Below, piece after piece: positions 1 through 7,570 of a stretch of 38,371 nt of DNA. The stretch's first letter is position 1. Every line of letters starts with the position of its first letter. The position numbers and the translations under genes are program-made. This DNA is from Rhodobacterales bacterium (GTDB lineage Bacteria; Pseudomonadota; Alphaproteobacteria; Rhodobacterales; Rhodobacteraceae): positions 1 through 38,371 of the forward strand of contig PDRW01000044.1 of assembly GCA_002746935.1 (NCBI GenBank), written 5' to 3'. The notes beneath the pieces were generated by a model. That model was not told the origin of the DNA. It did not search any database and saw only the letters and a program-made list of their open reading frames with translations.

Positions 1-13
1 GCGGGTTGGGCAT
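1..13 (-). CDS. 5' end of an unidentified gene (cut by window edge)
   Basis: The minus strand has an ideal Shine-Dalgarno AGGAGG (complement of 22-27), eight bases, then ATG at 13-11, followed by codons for Pro-Asn-Pro before the window ends. Only four residues are visible, so no function can be given. It would be the next gene downstream of the ybjN-like gene but is about 300 bases away and probably has its own promoter. The call rests only on the ribosome binding site and start. Confidence 0.4.
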
Positions 14-312
14 GAACTGATCCTCCTGAACAGGATGAATCAGAAATCAGACCAAATGTGAACCCCGCGCGATTCAACGTAAGATGGAAGCGCTTTAAAA
101 CGTAGATTCAAAGCGTTACATGGTTAACAAAAGATGAACCGCCGCTTCCGGTCAGCCCCGCCGCGAGTTCAAACGCCGGTTCGGACAATCCTCCCGCACG
201 CCCGAAACCTCCGCCTCCCATACAGGAACACCCCCCGGACACGCAGGAGGCCGGGGGGAATGTTGGGGTACGTGCGCCGCTGGGTCCGGCGTCTTGGGGG
301 CAATTGTGTTGA
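14..312. other. Intergenic region with LacI-like inverted repeat and hairpin
   Basis: No gene is supported here. The part next to the partial gene (about 55-135) is AT-richer than its surroundings. It contains AAGCGCTT at 89-96, a core often seen in LacI-family operators, and a matching AAAGCG about 20 bases further on. TTAACCAT occurs on the minus strand near 120-127 and resembles a CtrA half-site. An 8-bp inverted repeat (231-238 with 251-258, 12-base loop) lies just past the end of the ybjN-like gene and could stop its transcript, but it has no clear T-run. Confidence 0.35.
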
Positions 313-816
313 TCAGGCGCGCCCGTAGGCTTCGGAAATCGCCACTTTCATCGCCTCGTCCACCGAGCGGTCGCCCCAGGTGGCGAGTTGGAAGGCGGGG
401 TAGAAACGTTCCGCATTCGCCACCGCCGAGCCGATCAGCAGGTTGATCTGTTCCGGCCCCGCCACCTGGCCACCGGCCAGCACCAGCCCGTAGCGATAGA
501 CCATCAGCCGCTGTTCGTGCCAATAGGTGAAAGCCCCGGACCAGATCTGGTCGTTGCTGAGGTTAAGCGCTTCGTAAAGCTCCGGAAGCCGCGCTTCGGG
601 CGTCTCCATCTCGAAGGTGCAGATCAACCGCAATGTCTCGTCGAACGCGCTCCAGGCGAGCGTGATCGAATAGGTCCGCCACTGACCTTCTACCGCCATG
701 GCGATCTGGTCGTCCGCCACGCGGTTGAAATCCCACGCCTGGGTTTCGGCGAGGGTCTCTACAATGTCGATTGGATGCAAGTCTTCCGTCGCAAGGAAGT
801 GGTCGGTCGCCGTCAT
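313..816 (-). CDS. YbjN domain-containing protein
   Basis: A 167-residue soluble protein with no signal peptide or membrane segment. It matches the YbjN family, which has a type III secretion chaperone-like fold and is widespread in alphaproteobacteria with no fixed biochemical role. Typical features are the N-terminal DLHPIDIVETL stretch, alternating strands such as WRTYSITLAW and LRLICTFEME, and the C-terminal part with WSGAFTYW and VYRYGLVLAGG. Length is normal for the family. The ATG at 816 has AGGGA a few bases upstream (822-826). It is the first gene of its strand after a 300-base gap, so it probably has its own promoter. Family assignment is good; function is unknown. Confidence 0.85.
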   Translation of the reverse strand: MTATDHFLATEDLHPIDIVETLAETQAWDFNRVADDQIAMAVEGQWRTYSITLAWSAFDETLRLICTFEMETPEARLPELYEALNLSNDQIWSGAFTYWHEQRLMVYRYGLVLAGGQVAGPEQINLLIGSAVANAERFYPAFQLATWGDRSVDEAMKVAISEAYGRA

Positions 817-1116
817 CGGCTGTCCCTTTCTGCTCGTTTGAGCCCCGGCGGAGCAGAAAACACCGCGGCCCGTTTGCCTCTTGAGGGTCCGGCGTCTGAC
901 GCGCCGGCTCCCTGAAAGCGACGGTGGGGCATTCGATTCGCGCTGTAAAGCAGAAACGGTTTTTTTCGCGAATTCTTCGCAATCGGGGCCTGAGGGAGAC
1001 TCGATAAGTATACTTTTCGAACATTTCGGGTGGCCCCGCCCAGATTTGCGTCACTTGCACAATTCGCGTATCGGGTGACTCTACCCGACCGGCGGCAACA
1101 TCGGGCGGGCCCGCTC
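817..1116. promoter_or_regulatory. Leader region of the ybjN-like gene with palindrome and hairpin
   Basis: No gene is supported in these 300 bases. Two structures stand out. A near-perfect palindrome at 1001-1020 (TCGATAAGTATACTTTTCGA, 18 of 20 positions symmetric) contains TATACT on both strands and looks like a promoter or operator. A 9-bp inverted repeat (827-835 with 851-859) would form a hairpin in the mRNA leader directly beside the AGGGA ribosome binding site of the ybjN-like gene. A short inverted repeat TCGGGT/ACCCGA at 1071-1088 lies downstream of the hexosaminidase stop and may be a weak terminator. Confidence 0.4.
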
Positions 1117-2958
1117 TCAGGCGCGGTGGTTCCAGCCCCAGAACCCTTCCATGCTCGCCCGGTAGCCGTCCGAAAGCGCGCGCAGCCCCGGTCCGTCGAG
1201 CGCGCCGCGCTGGCTCCAGGCGGATGCGGCAACCCCCATCAGCCGCGGCATCAGCATCGGCCAGAGCTGGTCTTCCCCGGTGGTGAATTCGCTCCAGAAA
1301 TTGCCCTGCACCCCGAGAACCCGCCGGGCGATGTCTCCGGCATCCTCGGGCACCGGATCCCAGCCGACCGTCTTTTCGAGCGCCGTGGAGCCGACCCCGT
1401 TGGCACCCCAATCGTCGCGGTCCCAGGTGTGGGCCATGTCGAGATAGGCGTGCTGGGCCGGGCACATGACCACGTCATAGCCCGCCCGCGCGGCCTCGAC
1501 GCCGGGGCTCTGGCCAAGCCAGGAAAACAGGATCGCGCCGTTGCCGATGCCGCCGTTGCGGCCCTTGCGGGCCTCGTGCCAGGCGGCCGGGCGGATGCCG
1601 TCGCGCGCCAGATGCGCCGCCATCCGCGCCATCATCCAGCCCTGCACGTCATCGTTCGTCGAAAGCCTCAGTTTCGCTTTCAGCGCCGCCACCGCGGGCG
1701 ACCGCTTCCAGGCGCTTTTCGACAGCTCGTCGCAGCCGAGGTGCAAATGGCCGAAGGGAAACCAGCCCGCCACCTCCGTCGCCAGCCGTGGCAGCACCTC
1801 CCAGGTTTTTTCCATCGCCGGGTTCACCGTGTTGCCGGTATAGCCCATGGAACTGCCCTCGATCGAGCTATCCGCCGGGTCGCGCAGCCCGGGGATCACC
1901 TGGGTGAGCGCAAAACAATGCGCCGGCATCTCGATCTCGGGCATCACCTCGATATTGAGCCTTTCCGCATGGGCGAGGATGCGGCCGACGTCCTCCCGCG
2001 AATAGCTCCCCCCGGCCCGCGGCCCGCCGCCCCGGAAGCCGGGAAACATCTCGCCCTCGCCGCGAAACGCCGTCTTCTGCCAGAGCTCCGGGTAGCAGGC
2101 CACTTCGAGCCGGAAAGCCTCGTCATCGGCGAAATGCCAGTGGAAGCGGTTGAGCTTCAAGAGCGCCATCAGGTCGAGCAACCGGAGGATGGTCTCGACC
2201 GACTGGAAGTTGCGGGCGCAGTCGAGCTGCTGGCCGCGCCAGCCGAAACGCGGAGCGTCGGCGATCCGGGCCGCGGGGATGCGCCCGCCGTGGGTGATTT
2301 GCAGATGCCGGAGCGTCACCGCCCCATAGAGCACCCCGGCCCGGTCGCGCACGGACAGCGTCACGCCCTGCGCATCAAGCACCAGAAAGTAGCCCTCGGG
2401 CGGCAGGGCGCCGTCACGGACGATCCGCACCGGCAGCCCGTCTGGCGCGAGGAAAGGGGCGTCACCCACCCGGGCCCTGACCTTGATGCGCGCGATGGCC
2501 GCGAAAGCCTCATGGTCGCAGGCAAAGCCGCGCGTGGCGTCGATTGTGCCGCCGGTGAGCGCCGCGGCGGTGGGCGGCGGGCAGAGCATCAGCCTGTTGG
2601 CCCCGGCCGCTTTCGGGGCGGGCGGCTTGCCGGTGCGCACCCCGGCCTCGATGGGCGGCAGCGGCAGGATACCGCCGGCGTGGCGCAGATAGGGTCCGAG
2701 CGGCAGCCAGGCGCGGTTGACCGGCGGGTAACGCTTGCGCCGGTAGGCCACCACCACCTCATGCGGGCGTCCGGGCACAAGATCGGGCAACGCCACCTGA
2801 AGATGCCCGCCGAGGCTGCCCACAGGCTTGCCGCCGGAAATCACTTCACCGGGCGCCATCAGCGAGAAGCAGAAAACCGGCCGCGAAAGCGCCTCCCCGA
2901 CCGTGATGGTGCAATGGATCTCGCGGTCCTTGACCTCGACCTCAAACCGAGCGCTCAT
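1117..2958 (-). CDS. Beta-N-acetylhexosaminidase, glycoside hydrolase family 20
   Basis: 613 residues. The family releases terminal beta-linked GlcNAc or GalNAc by substrate-assisted catalysis. The Asp-Glu catalytic pair is visible in HLGCDE (about D410-E411). Other family marks are HWHFADDEAFRLE near 273-285, the EVMPEIEMPAH segment near 337-347 and a C-terminal WGW. An N-terminal beta domain of about 240 residues precedes the barrel, as in other GH20 enzymes. No signal peptide is visible, so it is predicted cytoplasmic and would act on imported oligosaccharides or cell-wall recycling products. The start is ATG with GAGG about 12 bases upstream. A good minus-strand promoter lies at 3186-3215. 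No transporter or GlcNAc kinase gene is adjacent. Confidence 0.9.
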   Translation of the reverse strand: MSARFEVEVKDREIHCTITVGEALSRPVFCFSLMAPGEVISGGKPVGSLGGHLQVALPDLVPGRPHEVVVAYRRKRYPPVNRAWLPLGPYLRHAGGILPLPPIEAGVRTGKPPAPKAAGANRLMLCPPPTAAALTGGTIDATRGFACDHEAFAAIARIKVRARVGDAPFLAPDGLPVRIVRDGALPPEGYFLVLDAQGVTLSVRDRAGVLYGAVTLRHLQITHGGRIPAARIADAPRFGWRGQQLDCARNFQSVETILRLLDLMALLKLNRFHWHFADDEAFRLEVACYPELWQKTAFRGEGEMFPGFRGGGPRAGGSYSREDVGRILAHAERLNIEVMPEIEMPAHCFALTQVIPGLRDPADSSIEGSSMGYTGNTVNPAMEKTWEVLPRLATEVAGWFPFGHLHLGCDELSKSAWKRSPAVAALKAKLRLSTNDDVQGWMMARMAAHLARDGIRPAAWHEARKGRNGGIGNGAILFSWLGQSPGVEAARAGYDVVMCPAQHAYLDMAHTWDRDDWGANGVGSTALEKTVGWDPVPEDAGDIARRVLGVQGNFWSEFTTGEDQLWPMLMPRLMGVAASAWSQRGALDGPGLRALSDGYRASMEGFWGWNHRA

Positions 2959-3260
2959 GCGGCGCGGCCCCTCGCCGGGCCAGAGCGGCCGGCCAACAGG
3001 CCCCTACGCGGGCCAACGCCCGAAACACATGTCATTGCGGCCACCCCCAGCCTTCGATTTCCCCGCCCCCCTATAACATGCGTGGCGGGCGCGGCCACCG
3101 GGTCAGGCGGGTGCGGGCGGAAAAACCGCCGCCCCAAGCTGTGGCAGATTTGCACGCCCGGCCAGAATTGTCACATTATTTCAATATTATACCATTATTC
3201 CGGACTAATGGACAAAGGGGCGGATACACCGCGCGGCCCACGGGGGCCATTCACCGCATC
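2959..3260. other. Intergenic region upstream of the hexosaminidase
   Basis: No gene is supported in these 302 bases. The central part (about 3165-3215) is strikingly AT-rich for this genome and carries the promoter and operator listed separately. The rest is GC-rich leader, which would give the hexosaminidase a long 5' untranslated region of about 220 bases. The region also separates the hexosaminidase from the upstream ThDP enzyme, so the two are probably transcribed independently. Confidence 0.5.
3186..3215 (-). promoter_or_regulatory. Promoter with an operator-like palindrome in its spacer
   Basis: On the minus strand TTGTCC (3215-3210) is followed by 18 bases and a perfect TATAAT (3191-3186), a strong sigma-70-type match in an AT-rich island. 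The spacer and the adjoining edge bases coincide with a 20-bp near-palindrome at 3192-3211, CCATTATTCCGGACTAATGG, symmetric except for one base pair. A protein bound there would block RNA polymerase, so this is probably a repressed promoter driving the hexosaminidase. The regulator is not encoded next to it and is unknown. A related element is at 36336-36359. Confidence 0.6.
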
Positions 3261-4814
3261 TCAGCCCCCCAAAAGCACCACCTCGATCAGGAACGGCCCC
3301 TCGACCCGCGCGGCCTGCTCAAGTGCCGCTTCCAGCTCCGCAACCGTCCCGGCCCGCGCCCCGGGCACCCCCTGCCCCGCCGCGAGCGCAACCCAGTCGA
3401 GCGCCGGATTGGCGATGTCGAACATGGCGGAGGCGTTCTTGCCGGCGGGCGGCAGGCCGAGATGGGCAAGTTCGTCGTGGAGGATCCGGTAGCCGCGATT
3501 GGCCATGATCAGCACCGTGGCGTCGAGCGTCTCGCGCGCGAGCGTCCAGAACGATTGCAGCTGATACATCGCCGAGCCGTCGCCCGAAACCGTAAAGACC
3601 GGCCGGTCGGGGCAGGCGGTGGCCACGCCGATGGTGGTCGGAAGCGCCTGGCCGATGGAACCACCGGTGTTGTTGACCCGGCTATGGGCGGCGGCGCGGT
3701 CCATATGCGGCCAGATGCCGGGACCGGCGGTCAGCGCCTCGTTCACCACGATGGCCCCTTCGGGGAGGTGACGCGCGAGCACACGGCCGGTCTTGTCGGG
3801 GTCGAGCGCGCCTTCGGGGCGGTCGGGCAGGAGGCGGGTGAGGCGGGGCGGTTCGGCCGCGCCGGCATCGAGAAGCCGGGCGATCTCTTCAAGGGTCCAG
3901 GCGATGTCCCAATCCGGCGGGCAGAGCCGGTCGATGGTCGCCTCCGGCGGGGTGGTCATCGAGGGCAGGCCGGGATAGGCGAAGAAGGCCACCGGCGGGG
4001 CCTCGCCGACGCAGACCATGTGGCGGGTGCCCCCGAGCGCCGCGAGGGCGGCTTCCACCGGATAGGGCATCTGGTCGATCGCCACCGCGCCCTCGCCGCG
4101 GTCGATCCGGGCGCAGAAGAATTGCGACAGCAGGCGGCAGCCGGTCTTCGCGGCGATCTTTCCGGCGGTCTCGGCGAGGGGCCCGTGAAGCGCCGGGCCG
4201 CCGAGCATCAGCACCGCGCCCGGGGCCTTCAGCGCTTCGGCGGCGGCGGCGATGCGGGCGGCATCAGGCCGGTGCAGGGGCGCGGGCGGACGGGCCGCGA
4301 CCGGCCCGGCGGCGCTCTCGGTCCATGCGCTGTCGGCGGGGAGGATCAGCGTGGCGATCTGTCCGCCCTTCGCACGGGAAGCGCGCACCGCCGCGGCGGT
4401 ATCTTCGGCCATGCTGCCCGCATCCGCGGCCCGGCGCGTCCAGTGGGAAACCGAGGCCACCACACCGTCGAGATCGGCGGTGAGCGGGGCGTCGTATTGC
4501 AGATGGTAACCGGCATGGTCGCCGACCACATTGACCACCGGGCTCGCCCCCTTGCGGGCGTTGTGCAGATTGGCCCAGCTGTTGCCGAAACCGGGGCCGA
4601 GATGCAGGAGCGTGGCGGCGGGCCTGCCGGTCATCCGGGCATAGCCGTCGGCGGCCCCGGTGACGCCGCCCTCGAACAGGCAGAGCACGCAGTGCATTTC
4701 CGGGTGGCTGTCGAGCGCGGCGACGAAATGCATCTCGGAGGTACCGGGATTGGCAAAAACGGTATCCACCCCCGAGGCGAGCAGGGTTTTCACGAGCACT
4801 TCGGCACCTTTCAT
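3261..4814 (-). CDS. IlvB-like thiamine diphosphate-dependent enzyme
   Basis: 517 residues, of the acetolactate synthase/benzoylformate decarboxylase superfamily. The ThDP-activating glutamate is in NPGTSEMHF (E27). The C-terminal cofactor motif is present as SGDGSAMYQL followed about 25 residues later by ANRGY, the Mg/diphosphate site. The order PYR domain, central domain, PP domain fits a full-length protein. It resembles the family annotated as acetolactate synthase large subunit, but no regulatory subunit gene (ilvN) is adjacent and the substrate is uncertain. It may act on another 2-oxo acid. The ATG at 4814 is preceded by GGAAGGAG and an ideal spacer; longer in-frame starts upstream run into a repeat and are rejected. 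Confidence 0.85.
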   Translation of the reverse strand: MKGAEVLVKTLLASGVDTVFANPGTSEMHFVAALDSHPEMHCVLCLFEGGVTGAADGYARMTGRPAATLLHLGPGFGNSWANLHNARKGASPVVNVVGDHAGYHLQYDAPLTADLDGVVASVSHWTRRAADAGSMAEDTAAAVRASRAKGGQIATLILPADSAWTESAAGPVAARPPAPLHRPDAARIAAAAEALKAPGAVLMLGGPALHGPLAETAGKIAAKTGCRLLSQFFCARIDRGEGAVAIDQMPYPVEAALAALGGTRHMVCVGEAPPVAFFAYPGLPSMTTPPEATIDRLCPPDWDIAWTLEEIARLLDAGAAEPPRLTRLLPDRPEGALDPDKTGRVLARHLPEGAIVVNEALTAGPGIWPHMDRAAAHSRVNNTGGSIGQALPTTIGVATACPDRPVFTVSGDGSAMYQLQSFWTLARETLDATVLIMANRGYRILHDELAHLGLPPAGKNASAMFDIANPALDWVALAAGQGVPGARAGTVAELEAALEQAARVEGPFLIEVVLLGG

Positions 4815-4856
4815 CGGGGGTCTCCTTCCGGGGTGAGGGGCTGGTGGCAGTCTAAA

Positions 4857-4902
4857 GCATGTCGCGCAAAAGTGGGTACCGGTTTTGCGCTTTTCGACAT
4901 GC
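4857..4902. repeat. RIME-like intergenic inverted repeat
   Basis: GCATGTCG...CGACATGC arms enclose GCGCAAAAGTG and GGTTTTGCGC arms, so the whole 46 bases fold into one imperfect long hairpin with GTACC near its tip. This closely resembles the mobile palindromic units called RIME/intergenic mosaic elements in Rhizobiales and other alphaproteobacteria. A second short inverted repeat (GGAGCGC/GCGCTCC, about 4916-4932) follows directly, as flanking sequence often does in such elements. It sits just upstream of the ThDP enzyme gene. I found no second copy in the window. Confidence 0.6.
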
Positions 4903-4976
4903 GGCAGCAAACCACGGAGCGCGACGCGCTCCGGCGCTTTACCCCCGAAGGGAAGGGGTGGCTGGTGCCGCTGTTT

Positions 4977-5002
4977 GAGTATTTGAACCAGGAAAAAGGG
5001 GG
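4977..5002 (+). repeat. Dispersed Rhodobacteraceae-type repeat, copy 1
   Basis: Contains AGTATTTGAACCAGGAAAA followed by a G-run, a truncated form of the element whose full copy is at 30781-30838. It lies in the gap between the acylation cassette (ending at 5038) and the ThDP enzyme. The hairpin arm seen in the full copy is missing here. Confidence 0.55.
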
Positions 5003-5037
5003 CGCGCCGGGAAAGGCAGGCGGCGGCCTTGGGAGGG

Positions 5038-5268
5038 TCAGAGGCCGAGCAGGCGGTGCAGGGTGGATCTGAGGGCGGTGAAGGCGTCGGGGAGATGAAG
5101 GGCAGCCTTCCAGTCTTCGAGGGTGACGGTGAGGGCGATGAGGCTGTCGTCCACCGGGCCGAGGTCGGGCATGGCGAAGACCGCGTCGAGCAGGCGGTCG
5201 CCGGAAAAGCCCCAGGCGAGGATCAGCAGGGCGAAGAGGCTGGCGGTGAATCTGGCGTTGTCTGACAT
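5038..5268 (-). CDS. Small membrane-anchored hypothetical protein
   Basis: 76 residues with one predicted N-terminal hydrophobic segment (about 8-21, TASLFALLILAWGF) and a C-terminal part that looks helical. No family is recognised. It is the last gene of the MBOAT cassette: its ATG lies 10 bases past the acyltransferase stop, and the best ribosome binding site (GAGG) includes that stop codon, so translation is probably coupled. Codon use and GC content match its neighbours. By position it may be an accessory subunit of the acyltransferase; that is inference. Confidence 0.7.
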   Translation of the reverse strand: MSDNARFTASLFALLILAWGFSGDRLLDAVFAMPDLGPVDDSLIALTVTLEDWKAALHLPDAFTALRSTLHRLLGL

Positions 5269-5278
5269 CTCCCGGGCC

Positions 5279-6682
5279 TCAGAACTGGAAATAGATGAAG
5301 GGGGCGACGCCGTCCTGCGTCACCGCGAACAGGAGCCAGATGCCCAAGCCGAGGAGGCTGGCCTGGAGCACCGGGCCGAGGCGGGCAAGCGCGGCTTCGG
5401 CGGCATCGCGCCAGCTCAGGGGGGCGGCGTTCATGGCGAGGCCGAGGGCGAGCAGGGCGAGCGCGAAGGGGGTGAGCGCGGGGGCGGCAAGGGCGTCGGC
5501 GCGGGTGAAGGCGGCAAAGAGGCCGAGCGTGTCGGCAAGGCCCGGGGCGCGGAAGGGGATCCAGAGCGCCGCCACGAAGGTGAAGACCAGCGGCACGGCG
5601 ATGAGCCGCGGCAGGCCGAGCCCGGCGCGGCGGAAGAGGCGTTCGACCGCGAGCCCGGCCCCGTGCAGCCCTCCCCAGAGCAGGAAGTTCCACCCCGCCC
5701 CGTGCCAGAGCCCCGCGAGGGTCATGGTGGCGATCAGCACCACGTTCTGGCGCAGGCGCGAGCCGTGGTTGCCGCCGAGCGGGATATAGAGATAGTCGCG
5801 GATCCAGGTGGACAGCGAGATATGCCAGCGCTGCCAGAAGTCGCGCAGCGAGGCGGCACGGTAGGGCTGGTTGAAATTGCGGTGGAAGCGGTAGCCGAGC
5901 AGCAGCGCCACGCCGATGGCGATGTCGGAATAGCCCGAGAAGTCGCAATAGATCTGCACCGTATAGGCCAGCACGCCGGCGAGCGCCGAAAGCCAGTTCT
6001 GGCCCTCGGGGAGGCCGAAGACCGGGTCGGCCAGCAGCACCGAGAGGTAATTGGCTACCACCATCTTCTTGAACAGCCCCGACAGGATCAGCACGATCGC
6101 GGCGGCGCGGGCGGCGGCATCGGGGCGGATCGGCGCGTCGATCTGCGGCAGGAAATGCGCCGCCCGCACGATCGGGCCGGCCACGAGTTGCGGGAAGAAG
6201 GAGATATAGAGGAAGACATCGGCCGGGTTGCGCCGGGCCGCGACATGGCCACGGTCGACATCCATCACATAGGAGATCGCCTGGAAGGTGTAGAACGAGA
6301 TCCCCACCGGCAGGATCAGCACCATCCAGGTGAGATCGCGCGCGAGCGCGGTGCCGTCGAGCAGCCGCGTGAGGTTCAGCATGAAGAAGTCGTAATATTT
6401 GAACAGGCCGAGCACGAAGAGCATCAGCGCGATCGAGGCGAAGCGGGCAAAGCGGCGCAGGCGCGCCTGTGTCACACCGAGTGTCACGCCGAGGCCGCCG
6501 AGCCAGGCGGTGAGCGAGACCAGCGCCATCAGCGCGGTGAAGCGCACATCCCACGCCGCATAGAAAGTATAGGACGCCGCAATCAGCAGCGCCTTGCGGG
6601 CGGCAGGGCGGTCCCAGACGAAACCGTTCAGCGCCAGAACGAGCGTGAAGAACCCGATGAACTGGAGCGTCGGGAAAAGCAT
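5279..6682 (-). CDS. MBOAT family O-acyltransferase (AlgI-like)
   Basis: 467 residues and about ten hydrophobic segments, typical for the AlgI/PatA/DltB-like branch of membrane-bound O-acyltransferases, which move acyl (usually acetyl) groups across the inner membrane onto extracytoplasmic polysaccharide. Family marks are ISFYTFQAISYVMDV (about 128-142), FSGYSDIAIG (248-257), FWQRWHISLSTW (282-293) and the catalytic-histidine region LWHGAGWNFLLWGGLHG (325-341, with H327 and H340). The start follows the stop of the upstream SGNH lipoprotein by six bases. With two SGNH proteins beside it, the likely job is O-acetylation of an exopolysaccharide or cell-wall glycan. The acceptor is not known. Confidence 0.92.
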   Translation of the reverse strand: MLFPTLQFIGFFTLVLALNGFVWDRPAARKALLIAASYTFYAAWDVRFTALMALVSLTAWLGGLGVTLGVTQARLRRFARFASIALMLFVLGLFKYYDFFMLNLTRLLDGTALARDLTWMVLILPVGISFYTFQAISYVMDVDRGHVAARRNPADVFLYISFFPQLVAGPIVRAAHFLPQIDAPIRPDAAARAAAIVLILSGLFKKMVVANYLSVLLADPVFGLPEGQNWLSALAGVLAYTVQIYCDFSGYSDIAIGVALLLGYRFHRNFNQPYRAASLRDFWQRWHISLSTWIRDYLYIPLGGNHGSRLRQNVVLIATMTLAGLWHGAGWNFLLWGGLHGAGLAVERLFRRAGLGLPRLIAVPLVFTFVAALWIPFRAPGLADTLGLFAAFTRADALAAPALTPFALALLALGLAMNAAPLSWRDAAEAALARLGPVLQASLLGLGIWLLFAVTQDGVAPFIYFQF

Positions 6683-6688
6683 GCGGGC

Positions 6689-7570
6689 TTACTGGAGGCT
6701 GGCGATCTCGACGCTGGACGGCGAGAACAGGCCGGGATTGTCGCGGTCGATCGCGGCGAGGATCTCGTTGACCACGAGGCTGTAGCCCGCGCCGGTGAAA
6801 TGCGAACCGTCGCCGGAGCGGATCTTGCTGCCGTTCACCGTGGTGGCGAAGGCGCCGCCCGGGCCGGCGGTGACGGCGGAAAGCGGCAGGAAATGCGCGC
6901 CGGTCTCGCGGGAGAGATCGCGAAACAATCTGTTTGCCTTGGTCAGCAAGGCGTTGCGGTGAGAATCGGCATCGGGTGCCGGGCCGAGCCAATAGACCAC
7001 CGTGCCGTTGGCGGCGGCGACGTCGAGAATATCGCGGGCACGGGAGGTATAGGCTTCGTCCCAGGCGTCGGTGTCATAGGCGACGCTCTTGCCACCGGCG
7101 AACCGCAGCGGCTGGTTGTCGTTGGCGCCGAAATGGGCGACCACGATGTCGGGCCGGCCGGCACTGGCGATGGAGACGAATTGCGCCGGCCAGTCGTAGA
7201 AATCGCTGCGCGCAAGGCCGGTGGAGGTCTTGCCATGGTTGAGGACCGTCACCGGCAGGCCGCGCTTCGCCACCTCCTGTTTCAGAAACATCCCGAAGCC
7301 GTCGGCGAGCGAATCGCCGATCACCATCAGCCGCAGCGGGTCGGCGGCGCTGACGCTGCGGGTGACGCGCGCGGGCAGCACAGCGTTTGCGCTGCGGACA
7401 ACCGGGGCGGGCAGGCTGGTGGTGTCGCTCACGGGTCTGGCCTCCACGTCCGGTGCCGGGGCATGAAACAGGCTGCCCAGATCCTGGGCGCTGGCGCGCT
7501 GGAGATCGCTGCCGCAGGCGGCGGTCAGCACCAGCACCAGCGGCGCGGCGAGTTTACTGAACCGGGACAT
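6689..7570 (-). CDS. SGNH/GDSL hydrolase-like lipoprotein (AlgJ/AlgX-like role)
   Basis: 293 residues. The N-terminus has a lipobox LTAAC (lipid-anchor cysteine at 19), so it is probably a periplasm-facing lipoprotein. The SGNH blocks are visible: GDSLADG with the nucleophile at S87, GAND as block III, and DGSHFTGAGY as the Asp-x-x-His block. A Ser/Pro/Ala-rich linker of about 50 residues separates the anchor from the domain. The chosen ATG overlaps the end of the preceding SGNH gene by 17 bases, and only this start yields a lipoprotein signal. In alginate-type systems SGNH proteins take the acyl group passed through the MBOAT protein; the same role is inferred here. It is a diverged paralogue of the upstream gene. 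Confidence 0.85.
   Translation of the reverse strand: MSRFSKLAAPLVLVLTAACGSDLQRASAQDLGSLFHAPAPDVEARPVSDTTSLPAPVVRSANAVLPARVTRSVSAADPLRLMVIGDSLADGFGMFLKQEVAKRGLPVTVLNHGKTSTGLARSDFYDWPAQFVSIASAGRPDIVVAHFGANDNQPLRFAGGKSVAYDTDAWDEAYTSRARDILDVAAANGTVVYWLGPAPDADSHRNALLTKANRLFRDLSRETGAHFLPLSAVTAGPGGAFATTVNGSKIRSGDGSHFTGAGYSLVVNEILAAIDRDNPGLFSPSSVEIASLQ

Noticed and set aside
1030-3492. Very long open frames opposite real genes (also 5123-7603, 16634-18721 and 34218-36218)
   Set aside because: They lie antisense to well-supported genes, are rich in Arg, Gly, Pro and His, lack ribosome binding sites and match no family. High GC content makes such frames common.
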